Shown: positions 19,913-28,721, counted from the stretch's first letter. The stretch is 64,000 bases of DNA from Persicobacter diffluens (GCF_036244895.1 NZ_BQKE01000001.1:2480001-2544000), one strand, 5' to 3'. The notes: generated by a model not told the origin, from the letters alone. A program made the numbers and translations.

Positions 19913-20644
19913 TCAATACATCTGATGATTTGGATTCTTGCGATTGGGCTTTGCCCAGTCGCGTTTCCGTTGCTTTCCGGGCTGACGTCTCAATACTTTT
20001 GGTAAACCATCTCTTCTGGAAGTTCCAAAAAAGTAAGACAGCACCAACTGATAATTGTATTGCTTCAGGGTATATTCTTCCTGATTATCTAAATCCCGAA
20101 AGCCTGTTTGATAATATAAACCCAATCGCCAGGGACCATAATCACCTCCGGCACCAAAATTAAAACCCATGTCCCAGGGTTGAAAGCTCTCCAATGTTCC
20201 TCCCCATTGCAGGGCATTGCCTTGTTCGTCCTTGCCATGCAAGTGAAATTGTCCATAAAAGCCCAAATGAAGAAAAACGGAAGTTCGCTGACTGGTCTCT
20301 ACCCGAAAACCAAAATTAACCGGGACATTCAATACGCCCATTTTCATCGTCAGCCGATCATCTTTTTGATAATAATGAAATCCCTGCTGCTGATAATCCA
20401 CGCTGGCATTCCAAATAAAATACCGCCAAAATTGCTGCTCATAGCCCAATCCCGCAATAAAGCCAAAGTTAGGATCGGTAAAGGTCCGTAGATTATCGGC
20501 ATCCACGGCATAGGCATTACCCACCACGGCGCCTGCTTTAAGCCCAATTCGCTGACCATTAGCCTGCTGCAGTAAGAACACACAGCTTACAGTAAGAAGA
20601 ATTGATAGGTAGATAGGGGATTTAATTCTCAGCATAACATTCAT
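19913..20644 (-). CDS. PorT-like outer-membrane beta-barrel protein with basic C-terminal tail
   Basis: A 243-residue exported protein. The signal peptide (about 10-30, YLSILLTVSCVFLLQQANG) is followed by an OMP_b-brl_2/PorT-type pattern: RIGLKAGAVVGNAY, GFIAGLGYEQQF, VNVPVNFGFR-like strands and LGLYYQTGFRDL. The barrel would normally end at the strand YNYQLVLSYFF (about 200-210). Here about 34 extra residues follow, roughly a third of them Lys or Arg (LPKVLRRQPGKQRKRDW). Such a tail on the periplasmic side is unusual. It may be genuine or a lost stop codon. Function unknown. Confidence 0.8.
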   Translation of the reverse strand: MNVMLRIKSPIYLSILLTVSCVFLLQQANGQRIGLKAGAVVGNAYAVDADNLRTFTDPNFGFIAGLGYEQQFWRYFIWNASVDYQQQGFHYYQKDDRLTMKMGVLNVPVNFGFRVETSQRTSVFLHLGFYGQFHLHGKDEQGNALQWGGTLESFQPWDMGFNFGAGGDYGPWRLGLYYQTGFRDLDNQEEYTLKQYNYQLVLSYFFGTSRRDGLPKVLRRQPGKQRKRDWAKPNRKNPNHQMY

Positions 20645-20816
20645 TTATGACTACAAAAATGAAAAATTCATCTTAAAAACAATATGCTGAGACTGTCTTT
20701 TTTAACCCTATTTAGGATAAAAAAAAAGGATAAAATTATATTAATTAGCCAATAGTCGGCAATCTGATCAATGGGACACACCAAAATTTCATCTATAAGT
20801 GAAATAATGAAGTTAT

Positions 20817-20830
20817 GTCATCATGATGAC
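20817..20830. promoter_or_regulatory. Palindrome upstream of the peroxiredoxin gene
   Basis: GTCATCATGATGAC is a perfect 14-bp palindrome 87 bp before the ATG at 20918. It is a possible operator; no regulator can be named. Confidence 0.3.
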
Positions 20831-20917
20831 GCCACGACTGAGAGATTAAAACTATTATGAATCCGAAAAGATGTAATCAATCATTAACAATAATTATCAA
20901 CATCAAAAAACCACATC

Positions 20918-21505
20918 ATGAAAACCTTTGCTATAGCACTTCTATTAATTTTGTCTCCTCTTTTCATTTTTGCCCAAGGAGGCCTGAAGGTGGGTGATTC
21001 GGCTCCTTCATTTTCAGCAACGGATCAAAATGGTAAACTCATCCGTTCGGAGGATGTACTGGCTAAGGGCGATATGGTTTTGGTTTTCTATCGCGGCACT
21101 TGGTGCCCGCATTGTCGTCGTCATATTTCCAATTTACAGAAGGATCTTTTACAAATCACCGAAAAAGGAGCCAATGTGGTAGTGGTAACGCCTGAACAAC
21201 CGGAATTTATAGAAAAGATGGTTAAAAAATCCGGTGCTACATTTTCTATTTTACATGATGCCTCCTATAAAATCATGTTGGATTATAAGGTGGCTTTTAA
21301 ACTTGGAAGAGAAATTGTCCCTGCTTCTTTCAAGCAGATGCAAAAAAATGCGAGAAAGCATAACGGTAATCTTGAGGATATGCTGCCAGTTCCTGCTACT
21401 TATATTATTTCCCGTGACGGTAATATTCGTTATATTCATTATAATCCGGACTTTACAGAACGTGCCAGTGTTGAGGAGATTGGGGCCCAATTGGTAAATC
21501 TATAG
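20918..21505 (+). CDS. Secreted peroxiredoxin / AhpC-TSA family thiol protein
   Basis: 195 residues with a signal peptide (MKTFAIALLLILSPLFIFAQ), then an AhpC/TSA thioredoxin fold: VGDSAPSFSATDQNGK, VLVFYRGTWCPHCRRHI with Cys63 and Cys66, VVVVTPEQPEF, VPATYIISRDGNIRYIHY. The CxxC arrangement with an Arg next to it is shared by BCP-like peroxiredoxins and by TlpA/ResA-like reductases. FYRG and the cis-Pro block PVPATYI favour a peroxiredoxin. It probably acts in the periplasm. It is a single gene. Confidence 0.88.
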   Translation: MKTFAIALLLILSPLFIFAQGGLKVGDSAPSFSATDQNGKLIRSEDVLAKGDMVLVFYRGTWCPHCRRHISNLQKDLLQITEKGANVVVVTPEQPEFIEKMVKKSGATFSILHDASYKIMLDYKVAFKLGREIVPASFKQMQKNARKHNGNLEDMLPVPATYIISRDGNIRYIHYNPDFTERASVEEIGAQLVNL

Positions 21506-21512
21506 TCTACTT

Positions 21513-21791
21513 TTATAGCCCGAATAAAGCATGCTTTAATCCTCATTTTACTTCATAGTGGAGAAAGAGAAGGAATAATTTCGAGTTTCCCCCAAGGATG
21601 CAGCAGAAGGAGGAGAAGGCAAGCGTGCCCAAATTCGGGCTATAATAAACCCAATAAAATAATCATAACCCATTGAATATAGGTCAATTGATTTCAACCA
21701 ATAAATCAAGCGGTGATTATTATGGTTAACAAACTGAAATCAGGATCATTAGATCGAACGAATGCATTTACCGGTGAATAATTCCGGTTAA
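21513..21791 (+). repeat. Repeat family A, copy with two right ends
   Basis: It starts TATAGCCCGAATAAAGCATG, carries the core (GAGGAGAAGGCAAGC, CCCAAATTCGGGCTATAATA), and shows one worn right end at 21709-21726 (AGCGGTGATTATTATGGTTA) and a better one at 21771-21787 (GGTGAATAATTCCGGTTAA). Confidence 0.7.
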
Positions 21792-21821
21792 AAAAAATAC
21801 CAGTGTTTATTCACTGGTATA
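21791..21821 (-). terminator. Rho-independent terminator
   Basis: On the minus strand ATACCAGTG-AATAAA-CACTGGTAT is followed by TTTTTTT. It ends the gene at 21877-22398, whose stop is 55 bp away. Confidence 0.75.
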
Positions 21822-21876
21822 AATATGCTATTACGCGCTCTGGCCACTGGCAAAGCTTTTCCAGCGAAGCATATGG

Positions 21877-22398
21877 TCAGGAAAAACTTTCCTCCATTTC
21901 CACTAATCTTTCAAAGCCCACGGAGGCAATTTTTGGTTCCATCCAAAATCCTACCAGACTATTCCCCACTCTTTTATATAATACCCGACCGGAGTAAGTA
22001 GTGGCCTCTTCATCATATTGAAAATCCACACACAGATATTGCCCCAACACTTTTCCTTTGCCCCATTGCAAGGCCGCTTCCAGTCCAATCTGCCACTGCG
22101 CTTTCACTTGCAAGCCTATCTTTTCAATGGCAATGATACCGGCATAAAAATTCTGCACAAAGTCCGGATTGTGCCCCTGAACTGCATAGGCTGCTTGTAA
22201 GGGCAAGGCTTTGTCCTCTTCATCCTCTAATTCCGTTGGGATTAATCCGTAATGCTGCACATAGCATTCCTGCAAATAGTTAAATAATTTTGCAGCCTCC
22301 TCTTCCGTCCCCAAATCGGCAAATCGCTTTTTGTCTTGTCTATAATACCTGATTGAATCCCAAATTGCTCTCAAGCCCATACTTTTCTTATTCCTCAA
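21877..22398 (-). CDS. Hypothetical soluble protein
   Basis: 173 residues without signal peptide or membrane segment. It has an N-terminal basic stretch (MRNKKSMGLRAIWDSIRYYR), a helical middle and a strand-rich C-terminus containing QYLCVDFQYDEEATTYSGRV and GFWMEPKIASVGF. I do not recognise the family. A second possible start, MGLRAIWDS, lies six codons in. It has its own terminator, which supports it as a real transcription unit. Confidence 0.6.
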   Translation of the reverse strand: MRNKKSMGLRAIWDSIRYYRQDKKRFADLGTEEEAAKLFNYLQECYVQHYGLIPTELEDEEDKALPLQAAYAVQGHNPDFVQNFYAGIIAIEKIGLQVKAQWQIGLEAALQWGKGKVLGQYLCVDFQYDEEATTYSGRVLYKRVGNSLVGFWMEPKIASVGFERLVEMEESFS

Positions 22399-22500
22399 AT
22401 TTCCTGCAAGTTAAGTAAAATTTAAGGGATATTATTATTTCGAAAAGCGCAATGGGGCTTCCGCAGCAAATCCTTTTTTTCCATGGGTAGCTACGACAGC

Positions 22501-22727
22501 CTGAAGCCGGGGTATTCCTGCTTAAATCTTCCTTTAGCTGCCAGGCGTGAAAATAAAGGAATTTGCTATATCGAGTTTTTTACAAGCACGCGGATGAGCG
22601 AGGAGCAAGCAAGCTTCGCCAAATTCGGGCTATTACAAAAGCACAAAAACAACCAGACCACCGGACAACCATATGGATGAACCACTCAGACCCAGCTAAT
22701 AAATCCTGTGATGAATAATTCGGGTAA
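22501..22727 (+). repeat. Repeat family A, full copy, diverged
   Basis: Left end GAAGCCGGGGTATTCCTGCTT, core with GAGCGAGGAGCAAGCAAGC and CCAAATTCGGGCTATTACAA, right end GTGATGAATAATTCGGGTAA. Confidence 0.75.
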
Positions 22728-22734
22728 AAAACCC

Positions 22735-22770
22735 TAAAAAAAAAGAGCCGCCCGCAGGTGCCCTTTTCTT
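22735..22770 (-). terminator. Probable terminator of the TPR lipoprotein gene
   Basis: On the minus strand a GC-rich imperfect stem (AAGGGCACC...GGCGGCTCTT) is followed by TTTTTTTTT. It begins about 30 bp after the stop at 22799. Confidence 0.6.
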
Positions 22771-22798
22771 GTTTTATGTCTTGTAAAAATCCTGTTGC

Positions 22799-23515
22799 CT
22801 AATTACAAAAAGCAGTCAATTTTTCCTTAGCTTCCTCTGATCCCAAATTGGCAGCTCGTCGCCAAAGTTGACAAGCCCGCTCCTGGTTCTCTGCCAAATA
22901 TTCTATCATCCCTAAAAGAAAGTGAGCTTCCGCATGGCCCTGATCTTTCATTATCACACGCTCCAAATCCTCCCGGGCAGCATCCTCCTGACCCATTTTT
23001 AAGGCAACTTGCGCACGATTGTACAAAATCCCGGCATTGTCAGCATTCATTTCCAAAGCAAAATTATAGTCTTTCAGGGCTTGCTCATAGTTTTTCAATT
23101 CCACCAAGACAAATGCCCGATTGTTATACAAATCCTCCACATTGGGTTTGAGTTTGATCGCCTCATTATAATCCTCCAGGGCTTTAGTCCAGTTTTGCTG
23201 TTCGCGGTAAGCATTTCCCCTGTTATAAAAAGCTTTATATTCCTGCGGCGCCAGTGCAATGGCTTTGGAACAATCCTCTACCGTACGTCCGTATTGCTCT
23301 TCCATAAAAAAGGCCACCGCGCGCATATTATAAGCAATAGCGTTTTCGGGATCTTTTTCAATAATGCGATCCAGCCATTTTTTCGCTTCCCCCGTATTTT
23401 CTTCATTCAAATACTTTCTGGCTTCTCCCATCATTTCATCGGTGGAAGGACTGCAGGAAGCCAGAAAAATAATGGCAAAAAGATAAGATAATCCGGATAA
23501 AAATTGTCGATTCAT
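22799..23515 (-). CDS. TPR-repeat lipoprotein
   Basis: 238 residues. The lipoprotein signal ends in LASC with the lipidated cysteine at residue 21 (FAIIFLASCSPSTDEMM). It is followed by about six consecutive tetratricopeptide repeats covering the rest: AKKWLDRIIEKDPENAIAYN, CSKAIALAPQEYKAFYNRGN, YNEAIKLKPNVEDLYNNRAF, YNFALEMNADNAGILYNRAQ and onward, ending in CQLWRRAANLGSEEAKEKL, a Sel1-like turn. Known: TPRs are protein-protein scaffolds. The partner is unknown. It is a single gene with a terminator. Confidence 0.9.
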   Translation of the reverse strand: MNRQFLSGLSYLFAIIFLASCSPSTDEMMGEARKYLNEENTGEAKKWLDRIIEKDPENAIAYNMRAVAFFMEEQYGRTVEDCSKAIALAPQEYKAFYNRGNAYREQQNWTKALEDYNEAIKLKPNVEDLYNNRAFVLVELKNYEQALKDYNFALEMNADNAGILYNRAQVALKMGQEDAAREDLERVIMKDQGHAEAHFLLGMIEYLAENQERACQLWRRAANLGSEEAKEKLTAFCN

Positions 23516-23718
23516 ATTGTGGTTAATTTCTGCCTGAAGGGTTCATTCCCCAAAAAAGGATCCGCTGACAGGCTTTAGGGTAAATGGTTTGTCGTTGATC
23601 TCCCTCCTGTAAAGGGAAAGTGAATTTTACGCTACAAATCTAACAGAATCATGGAAAAAGCAGGAAAATAAAGCCGATTATCGTATTTTCGGCCTACCTT
23701 TTTACACAAGCATTCGAA

Positions 23719-24345
23719 ATGAAAAAGATCATTTATATTGCCCGCCATGGTCAGACCGATTACAATAAAGCCGATTTGGTTCAGGGGAGAGCCATTGACG
23801 CTTCGCTGAATGCCTTCGGACAGGCACAAGGTGATGCCATGGCTCAGGCTTTAATGGAAGTTCCTTTTGATAAAATTTATACTTCTTCCTTACAACGCAC
23901 CTGGCAAACTGCCCGACTTTTGTTGGAAAAAGGCATTCCGACCGAAAAAAAGGCTGGCCTGGATGAATTACATTATGGCGTTTATGAAAACACCCCGATC
24001 TACCGGGACGGTGATAATGTCTGGACGGTCATGAATGCCTGGAAAGAAGGTGATTACGAAGCCAAAGCGGAAGGTGGCGAAAGTCCTTTGGATGTTCAAA
24101 AGCGTCAAAAAGAAGCATTGGATGAAATCCTGGCACAGCAGGGGGAAGAAACGGTTTTACTCGTGATGCACAGCCGCGCCATCCGGATTTTAATGTGTAC
24201 ACTTACCAATAAGCCCCTGACTGAAATGCATACTTTTGTGCCTCAGAATACGGGCATCACCCGCTTTGAGTGGGATGCGGAAAGTGGCGATTTCAAATTA
24301 TTGGAATTTAATAATGCGGATCATCTGGCAACGGTTAAAGCATAA
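23719..24345 (+). CDS. Histidine phosphatase family protein
   Basis: 208 residues of the phosphoglycerate-mutase-like (branch 1) histidine phosphatase superfamily. The phospho-acceptor motif ARHGQTDYN has the catalytic His at residue 10. Later come IYTSSLQRTWQTARLLL (second Arg), the acid donor region GLDELHYGVYEN and a C-terminal second-His motif LLVMHSRAIRILM. Members include cofactor-dependent phosphoglycerate mutases, cobalamin-pathway CobC and broad phosphatases. The Asp-Tyr after RHGQT suggests a general phosphatase rather than a glycolytic mutase, but the substrate is not determinable. Confidence 0.9.
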   Translation: MKKIIYIARHGQTDYNKADLVQGRAIDASLNAFGQAQGDAMAQALMEVPFDKIYTSSLQRTWQTARLLLEKGIPTEKKAGLDELHYGVYENTPIYRDGDNVWTVMNAWKEGDYEAKAEGGESPLDVQKRQKEALDEILAQQGEETVLLVMHSRAIRILMCTLTNKPLTEMHTFVPQNTGITRFEWDAESGDFKLLEFNNADHLATVKA

Positions 24346-24392
24346 AAATTTACATTGTTGACCTCCAGCAATTTTGGATACGACAAGAGGCT

Positions 24393-24535
24393 TTCTTCTG
24401 ATTTTTAAATAGCCCCAATTGGGAAAAGTCTGCTCTCTTATCGCCCAAAGCTTCCTTGGCAAAACGTTCATAAAGGAAAATCAGAGCACTTTCCCCGCCT
24501 TACAGCTAAAGAAGCAAGCATGCATTATTCAAGAA
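24393..24535 (-). repeat. Repeat family A, partial copy
   Basis: A worn minus-orientation copy: TTTTTAAATAGCCCCAATTG, then CTTCCTTGGCAAAACG and CCCCGCCTTACAGCTAAAG, ending near GCATTATTC. The left inverted end is gone. Confidence 0.65.
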
Positions 24536-24557
24536 ATAAGTAAGCATCCTATGAATT

Positions 24558-24596
24558 AAAAAGCCCTGCAACTCCAAGCAAGTTACAGGGCTTTTT
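24558..24596. terminator. Bidirectional rho-independent terminator
   Basis: AAAAAGCCCTG...CAGGGCTTTTT between the convergent phosphatase (+) and Cache/GAF sensor (-) genes; A-rich on one side, T-rich on the other. Confidence 0.8.
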
Positions 24597-24629
24597 GCTA
24601 ATATTTTTTTCGTTGCTGGCTCATACTTT

Positions 24630-26510
24630 TTAAACATTAGCCTCCAATGCCTCATTTACCCGCCGCATTTCCTCCTGGGTGGCCATCATCTCTTCCATAT
24701 TCTGACGCATCTCTTCTTCCTGAGCCCTCAACTGCTCCGCCTGTAATTGGGTTTCCTCTAATAGTTTTTTCGTATTTTCATTGGTCATTACCGAAACCAG
24801 CGTTGAGGCATACGCCTGGCAAATTTTGCTTACTAATTCTCTTTTATAATCCGCTAAAATTTCAAAACCCGCCAACTCCATTACCCCTACTACCTGATCA
24901 TTATGATTCAAGGGAACCAAATAAAGGTTCGATGGACAGGCCTTCCCTAAACCAGAAGTAATGTGGATATAGTCCGCCGGAAGATCTGTCATGAATATGG
25001 CTTCCTTCTCTAAATAACATTGTCCTACTAACCCCTCTCCAGGCGCAATTTCCTTTTCCATATGCTTCTTTCTATTATAGGCGTAGCAGGCTGAAAGTTG
25101 AAGCACCTCTTCGTCGGCCGTGGTCTTTACTAAGAAAACAGCCCCCTGATTCAGCCCCAGATATTTAATCATTCTGCTCAACACTAATTCCGAAAGCTCC
25201 TGCACTCCCAAATTTTGATTACGCAACAAGTCCGCAAATTGCGCCATCCCCTCATTTCCCCAATTCCTACGCTCCTCTTCTGCCCTATTTTGAGCCAAAG
25301 CATTTTTCATGCTTGTCAGGGCTTTCCCCAGGCGATCATTTTCTCCACTTAACTGATAATGGGAAGCCTCTAAATTCCCTTTTGCAATTTGGGCCGCAAA
25401 TATCGTTGCCTCTGAAATGCTTTTAAAAAACTGATGAAAGCTTTTTTGTAGCATTTCTAGTTCCCGAATAGCAAGATTACTATTTAAAGTCATTTCAGCC
25501 TGGCCGGCATTCACATTTTCAACAAACTGAATAAGTTGCTGAATCGCCTGATTGGTACGGCGAATAAAAAAACCAAGCACCGACAAAATAATGATTAAGG
25601 CAAGGAAACCGAAACCAAGGATATAAATTAAATCTAACTTTAAATCAGCCAACACTTCCGATGCATGCACCTCCATGACCACATACCAATCAAGGTCCGG
25701 CAGTCGCTGCACATAAAACCAGATCTCCTCCTCTTTCCCTTTATCGGCGGAAACAAAGCCCAAGGCACCTGATCGAATGGCATTCGCTAAATTTTGAAAA
25801 GCTTTATCCTCAAACAGGTTGCCCGCCGGCATCCTGTTTTCATCATAAACTTTCAACTCTCCCTGCCCGGAAATAATATAATTCCGACCTGATTGGCCCG
25901 ATTGGTACTGAACAAGGGTAGACACCACTTCCGGAATTTCAATTCCAATACCGCAAAGCCCTAAAAACGCCCCGCTTTCCGGATGGTATATCTTTTTGTT
26001 AATGAAAAAAGCATATTGTTGTAAATGATCTAAGTAGCCGATATTGACGGAAAAATCGGAACCCTCATCCGCCACTGTCCGAAAAATCCACTGATCCTCC
26101 TCTTCCTCCACGCTCGCCATTTTATAATAACCCCGATCATCAAGGATTGCCCCGCTATTGGCCAGATAGAAATTCATATGGAACAAATCCAAGCCCTCTT
26201 TGGTCTGCTGGATTAGCTTTTTAAAGCGAAGGGTATCCAGCTTTTGGGAAGTCATCAACTCCACCACAAAAGGGTTAACCTCCATGGCTTTGCCTAAACC
26301 GATAGGCTTGTCAATAGACGACCTTAACTTTTCTTTTAGGCTATTCACCACCAGTGGCATTTTCTCTTCCTTCACAAAATGCTCCGTTTTTTGAGCCTGT
26401 TGCCGGTACCATAAAGCAACCACAAGCAACACCAATAAGGTCATCATGGAGCCAAGAGGCAAAAGCAGGGCCCTCTGAAACGAAGGCTTATTCGTCCGCT
26501 TTTTATTCAT
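24630..26510 (-). CDS. Cache-GAF membrane sensor protein without visible output domain
   Basis: 626 residues. An N-terminal membrane helix (about 14-33, LLLPLGSMMTLLVLLVVALW) is followed by an extracytoplasmic Cache-type region (to about 290), a second helix (LIYILGFGFLALIIILSVLGFFI), a HAMP-like linker, a GAF domain (about 415-560, with LNQGAVFLVK, VGQCYLEKEAIFMTDLPADY and VVGVMELAGFE) and a C-terminal glutamate/methionine-rich coiled coil (EEEMRQNMEEMMATQEEMRR). The protein then stops. In Bacteroidota this coiled coil usually leads into a PAS and kinase part, so the protein may be a truncated relative or a receptor that signals through a partner. It resembles the sensor at 1-1727 in layout. 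Confidence 0.85.
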   Translation of the reverse strand: MNKKRTNKPSFQRALLLPLGSMMTLLVLLVVALWYRQQAQKTEHFVKEEKMPLVVNSLKEKLRSSIDKPIGLGKAMEVNPFVVELMTSQKLDTLRFKKLIQQTKEGLDLFHMNFYLANSGAILDDRGYYKMASVEEEEDQWIFRTVADEGSDFSVNIGYLDHLQQYAFFINKKIYHPESGAFLGLCGIGIEIPEVVSTLVQYQSGQSGRNYIISGQGELKVYDENRMPAGNLFEDKAFQNLANAIRSGALGFVSADKGKEEEIWFYVQRLPDLDWYVVMEVHASEVLADLKLDLIYILGFGFLALIIILSVLGFFIRRTNQAIQQLIQFVENVNAGQAEMTLNSNLAIRELEMLQKSFHQFFKSISEATIFAAQIAKGNLEASHYQLSGENDRLGKALTSMKNALAQNRAEEERRNWGNEGMAQFADLLRNQNLGVQELSELVLSRMIKYLGLNQGAVFLVKTTADEEVLQLSACYAYNRKKHMEKEIAPGEGLVGQCYLEKEAIFMTDLPADYIHITSGLGKACPSNLYLVPLNHNDQVVGVMELAGFEILADYKRELVSKICQAYASTLVSVMTNENTKKLLEETQLQAEQLRAQEEEMRQNMEEMMATQEEMRRVNEALEANV

Positions 26511-26711
26511 TTTAAAATAGGTCTGTTGTATAAAAAAGATTGCAAATATAGGCTAATGCGTTTTAAAACCACTTTTTGGGATGTAAAACTTGCCCCAAAA
26601 CGCAAGAACCCGTCTAAATCCCACGACTATTCCCCTTCCCTCATTCACCTGGAAATGCTTACTTCAATTCCAACGCCACCTCAAAGCGGTCTCAAGACAG
26701 TGCATTTGCCT

Positions 26712-26732
26712 ATACCCGAAGATGCATGCTTA
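26712..26732 (+). repeat. Repeat family A, left end separated by element C
   Basis: ATACCCGAAGATGCATGCTTA matches the family left end (TTAACCCGGATTATTCATGC). It continues at 26897 after element C. Confidence 0.6.
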
Positions 26733-26894
26733 GGAGCGTGTTTAATAGCACACCATCCGGCTGCAAATTCGAACTATTGGCAGCGATTTCGGATAATTTC
26801 ACAACAATAGCGGTGTTATTCTCTCAAATAAATCGGGCAACGCTTCCATAATTCTTCAAATTTTCGCTGCGAATTTAGGCTTTTAAACACACTC
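26733..26894. mobile_element. Element C, 162-bp MITE-like insertion
   Basis: The ends GGAGCGTGTTTAATAG and CTTTTAAACACACTC are inverted (GAGYGTGTTTAA). The dinucleotide TA flanks both sides (26731-26732 and 26895-26896). Taking out the element plus one TA rejoins a family A copy (GCATGCTTA + AATCCTCATTTAGC). There is no ORF. End sequence and TA duplication resemble IS5/IS630-type derivatives, which is inference. Confidence 0.65.
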
Positions 26895-26896
26895 TA

Positions 26897-27005
26897 AATC
26901 CTCATTTAGCTACAAGCAGGAAAATGAAGAAATTTCCCATATTTCAAGTTTTGGATAATGAAGCAGATAAAGGAGGAGCAAGCAAGCTTACTCAAATTTG
27001 AGCTA
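26897..27005 (+). repeat. Repeat family A, remainder after element C
   Basis: AATCCTCATTTAGCTACAAG, then the core GAGCAAGCAAGCTTACTC and CTCAAATTTGAGCTA. It is cut off where the next full copy begins. Confidence 0.7.
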
Positions 27006-27229
27006 TTAACCCGGATTATTCATGCTTCCATCCTCTTTTAGCTGCAAGGCGGGAAAAATGAAGGAATAGTCTCCTATTTCGAGTTTTTTCCAACGAAGCA
27101 GATGAATGAGGAGAAAGCAAGCTTGCCCAAATTTGGGCTATTATAAACTAGAGAAAATAAATTATAATAAACTGAATTCAATTCGCTTACATTTAGTTGG
27201 TGAATTTAGCGGTGAATAATTCGGGTTAA
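27006..27229 (+). repeat. Repeat family A, best-preserved copy (224 bp)
   Basis: Ends TTAACCCGGATTATTCATGC and GCGGTGAATAATTCGGGTTAA are inverted with 17 of the first 20 bases matching. The core contains the palindrome GCCCAAATTTGGGC preceded by GCAAGCTTGC. No reading frame is conserved among copies. Confidence 0.88.
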
Positions 27230-27331
27230 ATAACCCACGAAACCAACCACAACCCTCTAACATTAAACCACCTGGGGAATCCACTAAATCTTGCGGGAAA
27301 TGATTCGGGCTAACCATCCAAAAAACACCAA

Positions 27332-27371
27332 ACAAAAAGCCTGTCGCTCAACAGGAACAACAGGCTTTTTC
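27332..27371. terminator. Terminator downstream of fabH
   Basis: AAAAAGCCTGT...ACAGGCTTTTT, about 20 bp after the fabH stop on the minus strand. Confidence 0.75.
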
Positions 27372-27390
27372 TATTTCAAGGAAGCGCTTT

Positions 27391-28383
27391 TTAATACGCC
27401 CACTTCAAATAAACACTCCCCCAGGTAAATCCTCCTCCAAAAGCGGCCAATACAATATCATCCCCTTTCTTAAACTTATCTTCCCACTCCCACAAACACA
27501 GCGGAATCGTTCCGGCCGTGGTATTTCCATAGCGTTCAATATTCACGGTCACTTTATCCATCCCCACCCCTAATCGGTTGGCAATGGCTTCAATGATACG
27601 CTTATTGGCCTGGTGTGGAATAAAATAAGCCAGTTGATCGCCACTCAGGTCATTTCGTTCCATGATCTCCACGGAAACATTACTCATATTGGTCACCGCA
27701 TGCTTGTACACCTGACGACCATCCTGAAAGAAATAATGCTCCTGATTCGCAATTGTATCCATAGTCGCCGGATAGGCAGAACCACCCGCTTTCATGCGGA
27801 TCATATCCTTGCCGATACCATCACTCTTCAAAATAAAATCCTGAATACCCAAACCTGCTTCATTCGGCTCCAAAAGCACCGCTCCGGCGCCATCCCCAAA
27901 TAAAATACAGGTGTTGCGGTCTTTATAGTTCATCACGGAAGACATCTTGTCTGCCCCAATGACCAATACCTTTTTATACTGCCCCGTACTAATGAATCCG
28001 GCCCCGGTGGCCAAGGCATACACAAACCCACTACAAGCAGCCTGCATATCAAAGGAAAAAGCGTTTTTAATTCCCAGCTCGTGGCACACAATATTGGCCG
28101 TTGAGGGAAACAACATGTCGGGAGTCATTGTGGCCACCAATACGGCATCCACTTCCTGCAAGTCCAGACCTGACTTCGCCACCAGATCCTTCACTGCCTC
28201 CACCGCCAAAACTGAAGTTCCCTTTCCTGCTCCCTTCAAAATCCGACGTTCCTTAATTCCGGTACGGCTGACAATCCATTCGTCGTTGGTTTCCACCATG
28301 GTTTCCAATTCTGCATTGGATAAAACATAGTCCGGGACGTATCCTCCGACGGCAGTAATCGCTGCTTTACGCATGGTTATCAT
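27391..28383 (-). CDS. fabH: 3-oxoacyl-ACP synthase III (FabH)
   Basis: 330 residues. It starts fatty-acid synthesis by condensing an acyl-CoA with malonyl-ACP. The catalytic triad of the thiolase fold is visible: Cys117 in MQAACSGFVYAL, His in FIPHQANKRIIEA (about 256) and Asn in ERYGNTTAGTIPL (about 287). The N-terminal AAITAVGGYVPDYVLSN and NDEWIVSRTGIKERRI are typical. A start three codons later (MRKAAITAVGG, 28374) is equally likely. It is not next to plsX, rpmF or other fab genes, so this may be one of several FabH paralogues common in Bacteroidota. Confidence 0.94.
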   Translation of the reverse strand: MITMRKAAITAVGGYVPDYVLSNAELETMVETNDEWIVSRTGIKERRILKGAGKGTSVLAVEAVKDLVAKSGLDLQEVDAVLVATMTPDMLFPSTANIVCHELGIKNAFSFDMQAACSGFVYALATGAGFISTGQYKKVLVIGADKMSSVMNYKDRNTCILFGDGAGAVLLEPNEAGLGIQDFILKSDGIGKDMIRMKAGGSAYPATMDTIANQEHYFFQDGRQVYKHAVTNMSNVSVEIMERNDLSGDQLAYFIPHQANKRIIEAIANRLGVGMDKVTVNIERYGNTTAGTIPLCLWEWEDKFKKGDDIVLAAFGGGFTWGSVYLKWAY

Positions 28384-28721
28384 ATTAACTATATGGGTTT
28401 TTTCTGTTGTCCACTACCTTTTTAGTTTTCAAACATAAGAAAATCCATTCTAATGCCCCAAAGAAACCTTCAGGAAAAAAACAATTTGAAACCTTCTAAG
28501 TTTCCACCCTCATTTCCGTCACCAGTTTCCAAATATTGTGAAAAATAAAAAAAATAGTCCTTTTTTAATTGACAGTCTGATAAATTGACAATCTCCTCCC
28601 CCTATCTCTTAACAGAAAGGCAAAGTACCATTTCTTCTCCAGCGTCTTCCCAGCCTGAATGCGCAAAAAAAAATGATTTCCCTTTTACACCAAAGGTGAT
28701 TAAAAGCCAGGGTCGGTGACC

